Source: Snodgrassella gandavensis (GTDB lineage: Bacteria; Pseudomonadota; Gammaproteobacteria; Burkholderiales; Neisseriaceae). From it: DNA of 64,000 bases. The DNA lies in the NCBI RefSeq assembly GCF_914768025.1, contig NZ_CAJZCE010000006.1, forward strand, positions 55,957-119,956. The letters run 5' to 3'. Under the pieces are notes generated by a model. That model was not told where the DNA came from, searched no databases, and saw only the letters and a list, made by a program, of their open reading frames with translations. The position numbers and the translations under genes were made by a program. This document shows positions 46,673-57,058 of this stretch, one piece after another; within the stretch, counting starts at the first letter, position 1; each line of letters starts with the position of its first letter.

Positions 46673-47422
46673 ATGTCACAAATTACCATGCGCCAGATGC
46701 TGGAAGCAGGCGTACACTTTGGTCACCAGACTCGTTACTGGAACCCGAAAATGGCTGAGTATATTTTCGGTGCGCGTAACAAAATCCATATTATCAATCT
46801 GGAAAAAACCCTGCCGCTGTTTGTAGAAGCACAGGATGTTGTGCGCCGTCTGGCTGCCAACAAAGGTACGGTTCTGTTTGTAGGTACCAAACGCCAGGCA
46901 CGTGATATCGTTAAAGAAGAAGCAACCCGTGCTGGTGCTCCTTACGTGGATCATCGCTGGCTGGGCGGTATGCTTACCAACTACAAAACCGTAAAACAGT
47001 CTATCAAACGTCTGGAAGAAAAAACCGCAGCGCTGCAAAATGCCACTGAAGCCGGTTATGGTAAAAAAGAAGTGCTGGAAATGCAGCGCGAAGTAGCTAA
47101 GCTGGAACGTTCTTTGGGCGGTATCAAAGACATGAAAGGCTTGCCGGATGCGATTTTTGTTATCGATACCGGCTATCAGAAAGGTACACTGGTAGAAGCA
47201 GCCAAGCTGGGTATTCCGGTTATCGCTATCGTTGATACCAACAACAGCCCTGACGACGTTAAATACGTGATTCCGGGTAATGACGACTCAGCCAAGGCAA
47301 TCCGTCTGTATTGCCGTGGTATTGCTGATGCCATTCTGGAAGGTAAGGCTCAGTCTTTACAGGAAGTGGTTCAGGCTGCTCAGGCTGCTGAAGAAAAACA
47401 GGCTGCAGCTACTGCTGAGTAA
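46673..47422 (+). CDS. rpsB: 30S ribosomal protein S2
   Basis: S2 binds the 30S head-body junction and is needed for docking S1. It has 249 residues with the full family pattern: [72 protein letters not shown] and [20 protein letters not shown], ending with [12 protein letters not shown]. The ribosome site AAGGATCGAATT precedes the ATG. It is the first gene of the rpsB-tsf unit and is followed by a hairpin that may attenuate readthrough to tsf. Confidence 0.99.
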   Translation: MSQITMRQMLEAGVHFGHQTRYWNPKMAEYIFGARNKIHIINLEKTLPLFVEAQDVVRRLAANKGTVLFVGTKRQARDIVKEEATRAGAPYVDHRWLGGMLTNYKTVKQSIKRLEEKTAALQNATEAGYGKKEVLEMQREVAKLERSLGGIKDMKGLPDAIFVIDTGYQKGTLVEAAKLGIPVIAIVDTNNSPDDVKYVIPGNDDSAKAIRLYCRGIADAILEGKAQSLQEVVQAAQAAEEKQAAATAE

Positions 47423-47448
47423 TCAGTTATCTCGCATCTTTGTAAAAG

Positions 47449-47474
47449 AAGGGGACGTCAGTGCCCCTTTTTTT
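47449..47474 (+). terminator. Terminator or attenuator between rpsB and tsf
   Basis: AAGGGG (47449-47454) pairs with CCCCTT (47464-47469), followed by a run of T. The stem is short, so partial readthrough to tsf is expected. Confidence 0.7.
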
Positions 47475-47534
47475 GAAACAATTTTCAGCCTGATATCCGT
47501 CCGGCTGAGCGTAAACAAGTTTAAGGAGTAAAAC

Positions 47535-48407
47535 ATGGCTGCAATTACTGCAAAAATGGTAGGTGATTTGCGTGCTGCTACCGGTTTGGGCATGATGGAA
47601 TGCAAAAAAGCACTGGTAGAAGCCGAAGGTAACATGGAAAAAGCAGAAGAAATTCTGCGCATCAAATCCGGTGCCAAAGCTGGCAAACTAGCCGGCCGTA
47701 CTGCGGCAGAAGGCGTAGTTGCTGATTATGTGGATGGCAAAGTAGGTGCCGTTGCCGAAATTAACTGTGAAACTGACTTCGTAGCCAAAGATGCCAGCTT
47801 TATGGCATTTGCTCAGGCTGTGGCCAAAGCTGTTGCCGTACATAACCCTGCTACTCTGGAAGCTCTGGCTGAAGCCAAAACAGATGACGGCGTAACTATT
47901 GAAGAAGCACGTAAAGCCGTTATTGCCAAACTGGGTGAAAACATTACCGTACGTCGCTTCGAACGCATTGAAACCGACAACAGTCTGGTTACCTATATGC
48001 ACGGTACCAAAATCGGTGTACTGGTTGAGCATAAAGGTGGTGATACTCAGGCTATCCGTCAGGTGGCAATGCATATTGCTGCTTCCAAGCCACAATGTGT
48101 TTCTGCTGCTGAAGTGGATCCGGAAATTGTGGCTAAAGAACGCCACATCTATGAAGAACAGGCAGCAGCTTCCGGTAAACCGGCAAACATCATTGAAAAA
48201 ATGGTTGAAGGCCGCGTACAGAAGTTTCTGGCTGAAGTAACCCTGCTGGGACAGCAGTTTGTTATCAATCCTGATCAGACTGTGGAAAAATTCCTGAAAG
48301 AACAGAATGCGGAAGTAAGCCGTTTTGTTGCTTTCCACGTTGGCGAAGGGATTGAGAAAAAAGAAGTAGATTACGCTGCTGAAGTCGCTGCTGCTTCTAA
48401 AGTATAA
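47535..48407 (+). CDS. tsf: Elongation factor Ts
   Basis: EF-Ts exchanges GDP for GTP on EF-Tu. It has 290 residues. The N-terminal UBA-like module reads [20 protein letters not shown], and the core contains [20 protein letters not shown] with FVAKDASF, the EF-Tu contact motif. The second half contains [20 protein letters not shown] and [18 protein letters not shown]. The Shine-Dalgarno TTTAAGGAG is strong. It follows rpsB by 112 bases with an attenuator between them, and a terminator follows. Confidence 0.99.
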   Translation: MAAITAKMVGDLRAATGLGMMECKKALVEAEGNMEKAEEILRIKSGAKAGKLAGRTAAEGVVADYVDGKVGAVAEINCETDFVAKDASFMAFAQAVAKAVAVHNPATLEALAEAKTDDGVTIEEARKAVIAKLGENITVRRFERIETDNSLVTYMHGTKIGVLVEHKGGDTQAIRQVAMHIAASKPQCVSAAEVDPEIVAKERHIYEEQAAASGKPANIIEKMVEGRVQKFLAEVTLLGQQFVINPDQTVEKFLKEQNAEVSRFVAFHVGEGIEKKEVDYAAEVAAASKV

Positions 48408-48424
48408 GGCAGTTAATGCCACGG

Positions 48425-48465
48425 GCACTCTGGATTCAGGATACTGAATCAGGGTGCTTTTTTTT
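48425..48465 (+). terminator. Terminator after tsf
   Basis: GCAC plus CTGGATTCAG (from 48425) pairs with CTGAATCAG plus GTGC (to 48457), with minor wobble or bulge, followed by eight T. Confidence 0.88.
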
Positions 48466-48581
48466 GAGTTATCTGTTTGCTCCGGTTGAGATAACTGAAA
48501 TAAAAGTTCCCATCCTTATCCATTGAAAATTATAGTAATAGCTGTTAATTATCTAATGGCAAACTGACAGAAAGAATGATC

Positions 48582-49301
48582 ATGACTAAACCAGCTAAAT
48601 ACAAACGTGTATTATTGAAACTATCCGGTGAGTCTCTAATGGGGCCAGATGCATTTGGTATCAATCGTGATACCATTATGCAAATCACCGCACAGGTCAA
48701 GGAAGTGGTCGAGATGGGCGTAGAAGTAGCCATTGTTATTGGTGGTGGTAACATCTTTCGTGGCATGGCACAGTCAGCCAAAGGCATGGAACGCGCAACA
48801 GCCGATTACATGGGCATGATGGCAACGGTGATGAATGCGCTGGCCTTGAAAGAGGCATTTGAAACCCAGCAGGTTAAAGCCCGAGTTCAGTCTGCCCTGA
48901 GTATGCAGCAGGTTGCAGAAACCTATGCTCGTCCCAAAGCCATTCAGTATCTGGAAGAAGGCAAGGTGGTGATTTTCGCGGCAGGAACTGGTAATCCATT
49001 TTTTACCACCGATACAGCAGCTAGCTTGCGTGGTGTGGAAATGAATTGTGATATTATGTTAAAAGCTACCAATGTAGATGGTGTGTATACTGCCGACCCC
49101 AAAACCAATCCTGAGGCTAGACGTTATCAAGAGATTACCTTTGATGAAGCGATTAGCCAGAACCTCAAGGTGATGGATGCTACCGCATTTGCTTTATGCC
49201 GCGAGCAGAAACTGAATATCGTAGTATTTGGTATATTCAAACCAGGCGCACTGAAAAATGTCATTATGGGTGAGGACGAAGGTACATTGGTTCACGTATA
49301 A
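48582..49301 (+). CDS. pyrH: UMP kinase
   Basis: PyrH phosphorylates UMP to UDP for pyrimidine nucleotides. It is of the amino-acid-kinase fold, with 239 residues from ATG 48582 ([20 protein letters not shown]); an ATG two codons earlier is equally placed. Markers are [60 protein letters not shown] and [15 protein letters not shown]. The distance from tsf and the terminator between them suggest its own promoter. It precedes frr in the conserved pyrH-frr-uppS order. Confidence 0.98.
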   Translation: MTKPAKYKRVLLKLSGESLMGPDAFGINRDTIMQITAQVKEVVEMGVEVAIVIGGGNIFRGMAQSAKGMERATADYMGMMATVMNALALKEAFETQQVKARVQSALSMQQVAETYARPKAIQYLEEGKVVIFAAGTGNPFFTTDTAASLRGVEMNCDIMLKATNVDGVYTADPKTNPEARRYQEITFDEAISQNLKVMDATAFALCREQKLNIVVFGIFKPGALKNVIMGEDEGTLVHV

Positions 49302-49432
49302 AACCCACCAGAGTGCTTAACTAAACTTGTGGTGACGCGTATAACTGCGTTAGTATGCGCGTTTGCCATTTTCTGGTAGCAAAAATTTCGAAAAAATTGA
49401 AATAAATGCAACCAGTTCAGACAGGAATGTTC

Positions 49433-49990
49433 ATGATTAACGAAATTCAACACACCGCTGAAACCAAAATGCAGAAATCCCTTGAAGTATTGCGCGATAA
49501 TCTGTCTAAAGTCCGCACAGGACGCGCGCATACCGGATTACTTGATCAGGTAGAAGTAGAATACTACGGAAGCATGGTTTCAGTTAGTCAGGTTGCCAGC
49601 ATAACTTTGCTGGATGCACGCACCATTGGGGTTAAACCCTATGAAAGCAAAATGGCTGCCGTTATCGAAAAGGCAATCCGCAACTCCAATCTGGGTTTGA
49701 ATCCAGCGGCCATGGGTGATTTAATTCGGGTGCCAATGCCAATGCTCACTGAAGAGCGGCGTAAGGATTTGATAAAAGTAGTCCGTGGCGAAGTGGAAGA
49801 TGGCCGGGTAGTAGTCCGTAATGTCCGTCGTGATGCCAATAATGACCTCAAACGTCTGCTCAAGGACAAGGAAATCAGTGAGGATGAAGCACACCGTGGC
49901 GAAGAGGGCATTCAAAAACTTACCGATAAATACATTGCTGAAATTGATAAAATGTTGGCCACCAAAGAGGCCGATCTGATGGCAATCTAA
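49433..49990 (+). CDS. frr: Ribosome recycling factor
   Basis: RRF with EF-G splits the post-termination ribosome. It has 185 residues from ATG 49433 ([20 protein letters not shown]), preceded by ACAGGAATG; the nine-codon upstream extension is rejected. Visible are [20 protein letters not shown] and [20 protein letters not shown], and the long helical arm [20 protein letters not shown] and [20 protein letters not shown]. It lies 28 bases before uppS. Confidence 0.98.
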   Translation: MINEIQHTAETKMQKSLEVLRDNLSKVRTGRAHTGLLDQVEVEYYGSMVSVSQVASITLLDARTIGVKPYESKMAAVIEKAIRNSNLGLNPAAMGDLIRVPMPMLTEERRKDLIKVVRGEVEDGRVVVRNVRRDANNDLKRLLKDKEISEDEAHRGEEGIQKLTDKYIAEIDKMLATKEADLMAI

Positions 49991-50018
49991 ACTTTTTAAT
50001 TGACGTAAAGGATGTGTT

Positions 50019-50768
50019 TTGACTACCAGCAGTACCCAAAGCGTACCTGATCACACTGAAATTCCGCGTCACATAGCCGTTATCATGGATGGTAACGGAC
50101 GCTGGGCTAAAAAGCGTTTTATGCCGCGTATCATGGGGCATAAAAAAGGTCTGGAAATGCTAGAAGAAATGACAGCCAATTGCGCTCGTATGGGCGTAGA
50201 GTATCTGACTGTCTTTGCTTTTTCTACCGAAAACTGGCGTCGCCCAGTTGATGAAGTTAATTTTCTCATGAACCTGTTTTTGCAATCATTGCAAAAACGG
50301 GTACAAAGACTGCATAAAAATAACCTGCGTCTGCGTGTTATTGGCGATCGTAGCCGTTTTGCAGCAGAAATCGTACGTGGTATTGAAGAAGCCGAAGCAT
50401 TAACAGCCGCTAATACTGGCCTTACGCTCACAATCGCAGCCGATTATGGTGGCCGCTGGGATATTTTGCAGGCAGCCAATCAAGCTATTGCGGCTGGTGC
50501 CACCGAGCTGACTGAGACCAGTATTCTACCGTATCTGTCACTTGGTGATGCTCCGGAGCCGGATCTGTTTATCCGTACTGGTGGTGAAACCCGCATCAGT
50601 AACTTTCTTTTATGGCAACTGGCTTATACCGAATTGTATTTCACGCCGGTTTTGTGGCCTGACTTTGACGAATCCCAGCTAGACACTGCTATCCGCTCCT
50701 ATCAGGTGCGGGAGCGACGGTTTGGCAGAACTTCGGAGCAGTTGCCTCTTACCCAACAGCGTCCCTGA
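50019..50768 (+). CDS. uppS: Undecaprenyl diphosphate synthase
   Basis: UppS makes the C55 lipid carrier for peptidoglycan and other glycans by adding isopentenyl units in cis. It has 249 residues. The catalytic P-loop HIAVIMDGNGRWAKKR is present, as are YLTVFAFSTENWRRP and the C-terminal PDLFIRTGGETRISNFLLWQ and AYTELYFTPVLWPDF. An annotation of TTG or GTG start is possible, since the listed start is at 50019 and the first ATG is internal. It sits between frr and cdsA, with 4 bases to cdsA. Confidence 0.97.
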   Translation: MTTSSTQSVPDHTEIPRHIAVIMDGNGRWAKKRFMPRIMGHKKGLEMLEEMTANCARMGVEYLTVFAFSTENWRRPVDEVNFLMNLFLQSLQKRVQRLHKNNLRLRVIGDRSRFAAEIVRGIEEAEALTAANTGLTLTIAADYGGRWDILQAANQAIAAGATELTETSILPYLSLGDAPEPDLFIRTGGETRISNFLLWQLAYTELYFTPVLWPDFDESQLDTAIRSYQVRERRFGRTSEQLPLTQQRP

Positions 50769-50772
50769 TTTT

Positions 50773-51588
50773 ATGCTCAAACAACGTATTCTCACTGCTC
50801 TGGTTTTATTGCCCCTAATGATAGGTATGTTGTTTGGGGCCAGCAATAGTTTATGGACTGCTTTCAGCGGTCTGATCGCATTATTGGCGTTATGGGAATA
50901 CGCCCGTATTGTTCATTTCTCTAGCATCCAGAACGCCCTCTATCTGCTACTGAGTGCTGCAGGTGGCTATTGTCTTTATTTCTATTATCAGCAGACTGCA
51001 TTACCGCTGTGGATACAGATAACAGTACTACTGTTTTGGCTGATTATCGTGCCAGTCTGGCTAAAATTTAAATGGAAAATCAGGGCAAACCTGTTTGGTA
51101 TTCTGATTGGCTGGCTGTTAATGGTACCTTTCTGGCAGGCTTTAATATCCCTGCGGCCAGATACCGCAGCAGCTACTGCTCTGCTATCCATTATGGCACT
51201 GGTGTGGATTGCCGATATTGCAGCCTATTTTGTCGGCAGGGCAGTGGGTAAACGAAAGCTGGCACCGACAATCAGCCCCAATAAAAGCTGGGAAGGTGCC
51301 ATTGGCGCTGTTATCTGTGTTGCTATCTATACAGTTGTTCTGCAACAGCAAGGTTGGCTACCCATTACCTTGCCCTGGTGGCAAAACCTATGTCTGGCGG
51401 TGATCCTGACTGCTGTGAGTGTTTGTGGTGATTTACTGGAAAGCTGGCTTAAGCGTGCTGGCGGTGTAAAAGACAGCAGCCAGCTTTTACCCGGCCATGG
51501 CGGAGTATTTGACCGGGTAGATTCTCTGATTGCCGTACTAAGCGTTTATGCAGCCTTAGTGGCCTGTTTTAGTAAAGTGATTTCCTGA
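50773..51588 (+). CDS. cdsA: Phosphatidate cytidylyltransferase
   Basis: CdsA makes CDP-diacylglycerol, the precursor of all phospholipids, in the inner membrane. It has 271 residues with about eight helices. The signature region is complete: APTISPNKSWEGAIGAVICV, then VCGDLLESWLKRAGGVKDSS and LLPGHGGVFDRVDSLIA. The start is ATG 50773 (MLKQRILTALVLLPLM); the frame extends back into uppS, but that part is not used. The stop overlaps the dxr start by one base (TGATG). Confidence 0.97.
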   Translation: MLKQRILTALVLLPLMIGMLFGASNSLWTAFSGLIALLALWEYARIVHFSSIQNALYLLLSAAGGYCLYFYYQQTALPLWIQITVLLFWLIIVPVWLKFKWKIRANLFGILIGWLLMVPFWQALISLRPDTAAATALLSIMALVWIADIAAYFVGRAVGKRKLAPTISPNKSWEGAIGAVICVAIYTVVLQQQGWLPITLPWWQNLCLAVILTAVSVCGDLLESWLKRAGGVKDSSQLLPGHGGVFDRVDSLIAVLSVYAALVACFSKVIS

Positions 51589-52790
51589 TGAGTGGTTGTA
51601 ATCCAACGTCCATAACCATCCTGGGGGCTACCGGAAGTATTGGCCTGAGTACTCTGGATGTTATTGCCCGCCATCCCGAACGGTTTGCTGTTTTCGCGCT
51701 GACTGCATACCAGCAAATTGATCGTCTGGCCGAATTATGTATTCGTTTTCAGCCGGTTTATGCTGTAGTCGCCTCAGCAGCACAGGCAAATATTTTACAG
51801 GTACAATTACAGGCAGCAGCAGTGACAACCGAAGTATTATTCGGTGAACAGGCTTTATGTGATGTCGCTCAGGCTACTGAAACTGATGCAGTTATGGCTG
51901 CTATCGTCGGTGCTGCTGGGCTAAAGCCTACTCTGGCCGCAGCCAAAGCAGGTAAAATCATTTATCTGGCAAACAAAGAAACACTGGTAGTTGCCGGTGC
52001 ATTATTTATGCAAACTGTACAGCAAAATGGTGCACGTCTGTTACCGGTTGACAGTGAACACAACGCCATTTTTCAGGCTTTGCCGGCTGATTATCAGGGT
52101 GATTTGGAGCAGGCCGGAGTGGCTTCGCTGATTTTAACTGCATCAGGCGGCCCTTTCCTGCATACCCCACTGGCAGATTTTGCTGCCATTACCCCAGAAG
52201 CCGCGATACGTCATCCCAACTGGCAAATGGGACGCAAAATTTCCGTTGATTCAGCCAGCATGATGAACAAGGGGCTAGAATTGATCGAGGCGCGCTGGTT
52301 ATTTAATGCCGCTGCCGAACGGCTGGAAGTAGTTATCCATCCGCAAAGTGTGATACACAGTATGGTACGCTACATAGATGGTTCAGTGCTGGCACAAATG
52401 GGTGAGCCGGATATGCGTATTCCGATTGCACATTGTCTTGGATTACCAGACAGAATTGACTCAGGAGTTAAAAAGCTGGATTTTACCCGTTTAAGTGGCT
52501 TAAACTTTCTGGCACCAGATTTTGTCCGTTTTCCATGCCTCAAACTGGCTTATGATGTATTGCATAGCAGCCACGCTGCCAGCTCCTGTATACTGAATGC
52601 GGCCAATGAAATTGCAGTGGGTGCCTTTCTGGATGGGTTCATTTGCTTTACCGAACTGGCATCAGTGGTAGACAGTTGTCTGCAACATTTCAGTGGGCAA
52701 TCTGCATCATCCATAGAGGAGCTTCTACGGCTGGATGCACAAGTGCGTAGCGTAGCAAAAACATGGGTAGCTAACCGAGCTGCCAGATAA
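51588..52790 (+). CDS. dxr: 1-deoxy-D-xylulose 5-phosphate reductoisomerase
   Basis: Dxr converts DXP to MEP in the non-mevalonate isoprenoid pathway, feeding UppS and quinone synthesis. It has 400 residues. It shows the NADPH fold ITILGATGSIGLSTLDVIAR, LANKETLVVAGALF, the metal/substrate segment LLPVDSEHNAIFQAL, the catalytic loop HPNWQMGRKISVDSASMMNK and GLELIEARWLF, and the C-terminal AANEIAVGAFLDG. It overlaps cdsA and is 14 bases from rseP. Confidence 0.98.
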   Translation: MSGCNPTSITILGATGSIGLSTLDVIARHPERFAVFALTAYQQIDRLAELCIRFQPVYAVVASAAQANILQVQLQAAAVTTEVLFGEQALCDVAQATETDAVMAAIVGAAGLKPTLAAAKAGKIIYLANKETLVVAGALFMQTVQQNGARLLPVDSEHNAIFQALPADYQGDLEQAGVASLILTASGGPFLHTPLADFAAITPEAAIRHPNWQMGRKISVDSASMMNKGLELIEARWLFNAAAERLEVVIHPQSVIHSMVRYIDGSVLAQMGEPDMRIPIAHCLGLPDRIDSGVKKLDFTRLSGLNFLAPDFVRFPCLKLAYDVLHSSHAASSCILNAANEIAVGAFLDGFICFTELASVVDSCLQHFSGQSASSIEELLRLDAQVRSVAKTWVANRAAR

Positions 52791-52804
52791 GAACAGGATA
52801 AACC

Positions 52805-54145
52805 ATGTTATTAACCATAGTTGCTTTTATCGTAGCGATTTTACTGCTCGTAAGTTTGCATGAATTAGGCCATCTGGTTGTAGCACGCTGGTGCGGGGTC
52901 AAAGTACTGCGCTTTAGCATAGGTTTTGGTAAGCCATTTTTTTGCGTCAAACGAGCCAATATTGAATGGTGTCTGGCACCAATCCCACTCGGTGGCTATG
53001 TCAAAATGGTTGATACCCGTGAAGGTGACGTCAGTGAGGCTGATTTGCCTTACGCTTTTGACCGACAACACCCGCTGAAACGCATTGCAATCGTTGTTGC
53101 CGGCCCACTAACCAATCTGGTGTTGGCCGTATTGCTGTATGCCGCCAGTTTCAGTGTGGGCGGTATTACCCAGATTCGTCCGTGGATTGGCATGGTTGAA
53201 TCGGCAAGCGTAGCAGCAGAAGCCGGCTTTCAACCGGGTGACCGCATCGTGAGAGTGAATGGACAGGTCGTCACCGACTGGACAGATGCTCAGGCAAAAA
53301 TCATGCTGAATCTGGATGGTGGTAAAGTTCAGGTTGACGTCATTACTGCTACAGGACATGCCGGACAGCGGCAGCTGAATATTGCCGGTACAGATGCCGC
53401 AGATAATGTTGCCAAAACCGGTTATCTGGGTATCATGCCATTTAAAGTTATCAACCAGATAGGCATGGTTGTACCCGATAGCGTTGCAGCAAAAGCTGGC
53501 CTGCGTGTCGGTGATGTCCTGTTAACCATTAATGGCCGCAAACTCACAGGCTGGCAGGACTGGGTGGATAGCATCCGTGCCAGTGCCGGTGCTAAACTGG
53601 ATATTACTTATCAGCGCAACGGGCAGACCCTACAAACCAGTTTGCGACCTGCTTCAGTAGTGGAAAATGGTGCCATTATCGGACAGGTTGGTGTAGGTGC
53701 CATGCGCGATAAAGCCTGGGATACCCAGATTCGCCAGCATTATCAGCCCGGTTTTTTTCAGTCAGTACAACTGGCTATGCAGCGTACTTGGGATTACATT
53801 ACACTAACCCTTTCCATGTTTGCCAAATTACTCACCGGACAGGCATCGCTGCATTATCTTTCCGGTCCTTTAACTATCGCTGATGTAGCTGGCAAAACCG
53901 CGGCCATGGGCTGGCAGAGTTATACAGAATTTCTGGCACTCGTTAGCGTAAGCCTTGGTGTGCTGAATTTATTACCCATTCCCGTGTTAGACGGGGGGCA
54001 TTTACTGTATTATGCGATCGAATGGATTCGCGGTAAGCCTCTGAGTCTACGTATACAGGAAATAGGACTACGTTTTGGTATCGCCGCCATGTTAATGTTG
54101 ATGCTGGTGGCTTTCTTCAATGATATTACCCGCTTGTTTGGATGA
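52805..54145 (+). CDS. rseP: RseP-type site-2 zinc metalloprotease
   Basis: RseP cleaves within the membrane, releasing regulators of envelope stress and clearing signal peptides. It has 446 residues. The catalytic HExxH is in LVSLHELGHLVVARWCGVKV, followed by two PDZ domains (about 115-200 and 205-290) with GFQPGDRIVRVNGQVV and GLRVGDVLLTINGRKL. The second zinc ligand lies in LLPIPVLDGGHLLYYAIEW near the C-terminus. Its TGA stop directly abuts the bamA start, so the two are coupled. Confidence 0.97.
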   Translation: MLLTIVAFIVAILLLVSLHELGHLVVARWCGVKVLRFSIGFGKPFFCVKRANIEWCLAPIPLGGYVKMVDTREGDVSEADLPYAFDRQHPLKRIAIVVAGPLTNLVLAVLLYAASFSVGGITQIRPWIGMVESASVAAEAGFQPGDRIVRVNGQVVTDWTDAQAKIMLNLDGGKVQVDVITATGHAGQRQLNIAGTDAADNVAKTGYLGIMPFKVINQIGMVVPDSVAAKAGLRVGDVLLTINGRKLTGWQDWVDSIRASAGAKLDITYQRNGQTLQTSLRPASVVENGAIIGQVGVGAMRDKAWDTQIRQHYQPGFFQSVQLAMQRTWDYITLTLSMFAKLLTGQASLHYLSGPLTIADVAGKTAAMGWQSYTEFLALVSVSLGVLNLLPIPVLDGGHLLYYAIEWIRGKPLSLRIQEIGLRFGIAAMLMLMLVAFFNDITRLFG

Positions 54146-56524
54146 ATGATGAAATTAAAGCAGATTACTGTCAGTTTAATGGCTTTGGGCCTGTCTTCAC
54201 TGGCGTTGGCAGTCGAACCGTTTACCATAAAAGACATTCGGGTAGAAGGTTTGCAGCGTACGGCACCGACAACCGTTTTCAGTTACCTGCCGGTTAAAAT
54301 TGGTGATACGTTCACCGATGCCGAAGGCGAAGACATCATTAAAAGATTATATGCCACAGGTTTCTTTGATGATATCCGGGTCGAAACCATGGGCAATCAG
54401 GTGCTGTTAACCGTGGTCGAACGGCCGATTATCAGCAGTTTTGACGTTACCGGCGGCAAATCAATCAACAATAACGATATCAAGAAAAACCTGAGTGGCT
54501 TTGGTTTGGGTCAATCACGCGTGTTTAATCCGGCGACATTGGAGCAGGCCATGCTCGGTTTGCAGGATGCATATCGTCAGCGCGGTAAAAATGCCGTGAA
54601 AATCACACCTAAAGTTACTCGGCTGGAACGTAATCGTGTTGCACTCGAACTGAATATTGACGAAGGTTCAACCACAACCATCAAATCCATCAATTTTAGT
54701 GGCAACGAACAGTTCTCAGCACATACCTTGCGCAATCAGATGTCACTGAGCCAGAAAAGCTGGACAAGCTGGCTAACCAGAGATGACCGTTATTCCGATA
54801 CCCAGTTACAGCAGGATCTGGATAAAATCAATAATTATTATCAAGATCATGGTTATCTGAATTTTCGCATTGCCGATGTCAAAGTAAACAATAACGAAGA
54901 CAAAGCGGGGCGGATAATTAATATCACGGTGGATGAGGGTGCCCGTTACCGCTGGGGTAAAGTAACCATTGGCGGTGATACCCGCGAAGTACCGGCAGAA
55001 TCGTTACAGAAGCTGGTTAAAATCAAACAGGGTAAATGGTATAACCGCGCACAGTTGATTGATGTCATCAGAGCAATTCAGGAAAAAATGGGCAGTTCAG
55101 GCTATGCCTTCTGTCAGGTTAATGTTCGTCCAGTGCCTGATGACAACACCCATGTTGTAGATTTCGTCCTGAACGTCGTACCAGATCGGAAAGTATACGT
55201 TAATCAGATCAACATCACCGGTAACAACAAAACCCGCGATGAAGTATTGCGGCGTGAGTTGCGGCAAATGGAACGCGCTCCGTACGATGTATCCAAAATT
55301 AACCGTTCCAAAGAACGCATTCAACAACTGGGCTACTTTGATAATGCTGAGGTAGATGTTAAGCCCGTGGCAGGTACACCCGATCTGGTCGATCTGGATA
55401 TGAGCGTCAAAGAACGTTCAACCGGTTCCATCAATGTTGGTGCAGGCTGGGCACAGGATGATGGCTTGCTGCTGTCAGCAGGTATTGCACAGGATAACCT
55501 GTTTGGTACCGGTAAATCTGCCAGCCTGCAACTATCCCGTTCCAAGGTTAATCAGGTTGCCGCCTTATCATTTACCGATCCGTATTTTACCCCCGATGGT
55601 GTAAGTCTGGGTTACAACATGTACTATCGTGGTTACAACCCCAGTAAATCCGATAGTAACTCCATGGACTACAAAACCACCACCATCGGTGCAGCCATGA
55701 CTATGGGTGTGCCAATTACTGAATACGATCGGGTGAATTTCAGCCTTGGCGCCGAGCATCTGGCCGTAAACCTGTATGGTGACTACGCACCGCAACGTTA
55801 TGCTGAGTTTGTGCAGAAATATGGTAAAGATAACTGGATATTAAAAGGTACCGTAGGCTGGGGACGCAATACCACTGACAGTGCATTATGGCCTACTCGC
55901 GGCTACATAATGAATGCCAATATAGATAGCGGTTTACCTGGCGGTGATTTACTATATTACAGAATCAATCACGATCAACGCTGGTATTTCCCATTAAGTA
56001 AAAACTTCACCATCATGCTATATGGCCAGCTCGGTTATGCTGACGGCTATGGTAAAACCAAAGATTTACCATTTATGTATGCCTTTAGTGGTGGTGGTTT
56101 AGGTTCAGTACGTGGCTATGAATCCGGTACACTCGGTCCCAAATACTTCAATCGCTACAGTAATGGTTCTTACAGTAGTGATTCCAGCAGTTATGGTGGT
56201 AATTACACAGCTAATGCAACTGCGGAGCTGTTATTTCCGTTTCCGGGAATTAAAGACCAGCATACTGTCCGCCTGAGTCTGTTTGCTGATGCAGGTAGCG
56301 TATGGGATAACAAAACCTACAACTACCATGATGAAAAGGATCCTTATGGCGGTTCCAAAGCACACAAATCCAGCTTTGGTAACGAAGCGCGTTACTCCGC
56401 AGGTTTGGCTGTTACCTGGTTATCGCCGATGGGACCACTGAAATTCAGTTATGCCTATCCGATTAACAAAAAGCCGGAAGACCAGCTACAACGCTTCCAG
56501 TTCCAGTTAGGAACCACGTTCTAA
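54146..56524 (+). CDS. bamA: Outer membrane assembly protein BamA
   Basis: BamA is the barrel core of the BAM machine that inserts outer-membrane proteins, including the giant adhesin in this window. It has 792 residues. A signal peptide ends SSLALA before VEPF. Five POTRA domains span about residues 22-420, and a 16-strand barrel follows. The barrel motif GGGLGSVRGYESGTLGPK has VRGY in place of the usual VRGF. The last residue is Phe (QFQLGTTF), the insertion signal. ATG 54146 is used; the next codon is also ATG. Confidence 0.97.
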   Translation: MMKLKQITVSLMALGLSSLALAVEPFTIKDIRVEGLQRTAPTTVFSYLPVKIGDTFTDAEGEDIIKRLYATGFFDDIRVETMGNQVLLTVVERPIISSFDVTGGKSINNNDIKKNLSGFGLGQSRVFNPATLEQAMLGLQDAYRQRGKNAVKITPKVTRLERNRVALELNIDEGSTTTIKSINFSGNEQFSAHTLRNQMSLSQKSWTSWLTRDDRYSDTQLQQDLDKINNYYQDHGYLNFRIADVKVNNNEDKAGRIINITVDEGARYRWGKVTIGGDTREVPAESLQKLVKIKQGKWYNRAQLIDVIRAIQEKMGSSGYAFCQVNVRPVPDDNTHVVDFVLNVVPDRKVYVNQINITGNNKTRDEVLRRELRQMERAPYDVSKINRSKERIQQLGYFDNAEVDVKPVAGTPDLVDLDMSVKERSTGSINVGAGWAQDDGLLLSAGIAQDNLFGTGKSASLQLSRSKVNQVAALSFTDPYFTPDGVSLGYNMYYRGYNPSKSDSNSMDYKTTTIGAAMTMGVPITEYDRVNFSLGAEHLAVNLYGDYAPQRYAEFVQKYGKDNWILKGTVGWGRNTTDSALWPTRGYIMNANIDSGLPGGDLLYYRINHDQRWYFPLSKNFTIMLYGQLGYADGYGKTKDLPFMYAFSGGGLGSVRGYESGTLGPKYFNRYSNGSYSSDSSSYGGNYTANATAELLFPFPGIKDQHTVRLSLFADAGSVWDNKTYNYHDEKDPYGGSKAHKSSFGNEARYSAGLAVTWLSPMGPLKFSYAYPINKKPEDQLQRFQFQLGTTF

Positions 56525-56548
56525 TCGTAGTCAGATAAGGACAAACTC

Positions 56549-57049
56549 ATGCTTAAAAAAATTCTCTTAACATTTGCTGCTACCCTGCTTTCCTGTACTC
56601 TGACATGGGCAGAAAGCATACAAAAACTTGGCTTTATTGATACTAGCCGGGTTTATCAGCAATCAATTCAGGCGCAGTCCATCCAGAAAGATTTGGATAA
56701 AGAATTTGCACCACGGCAGAAAAAACTGCAAGCCATGCAAACTGAAGGCCTGAAACTCAAAGAAGCAATTGAGTCCGGCAACATTCCTATACCAGAACGG
56801 GAAGCAAAAATCAAACAGATGCTGCAAATGGATCAGCAGTATAAAGAAGCGGCGGCTGAACTGGCAGAAGATTACAATCTGCGCCGAAATGAAGAATTTG
56901 CCTCACTCCAGCAAAATGCCAATAAAGTCATCATCGATATGGCAAGAAAAGAGGGTTATGACCTTATCATTCAGGATGCCATATTTGTCAATAGCAAATT
57001 TGACATCACTGATGCCGTTATCAAAGCATTAAATGCACAAAAACAGTAA
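56549..57049 (+). CDS. skp: Periplasmic chaperone Skp/OmpH
   Basis: Skp is a trimeric periplasmic chaperone that holds unfolded outer-membrane proteins on their way to BamA. It has 166 residues. The signal MLKKILLTFAATLLSCTLTW ends near residue 21 (WA/ES). The mature part starts IQKLGFIDTSRVYQQS and then forms long basic coiled-coil arms (about 55-130), typical of the jellyfish-like fold. It lies 24 bases after bamA and 9 before lpxD. Confidence 0.93.
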   Translation: MLKKILLTFAATLLSCTLTWAESIQKLGFIDTSRVYQQSIQAQSIQKDLDKEFAPRQKKLQAMQTEGLKLKEAIESGNIPIPEREAKIKQMLQMDQQYKEAAAELAEDYNLRRNEEFASLQQNANKVIIDMARKEGYDLIIQDAIFVNSKFDITDAVIKALNAQKQ

Positions 57050-57058
57050 GGCAGAATC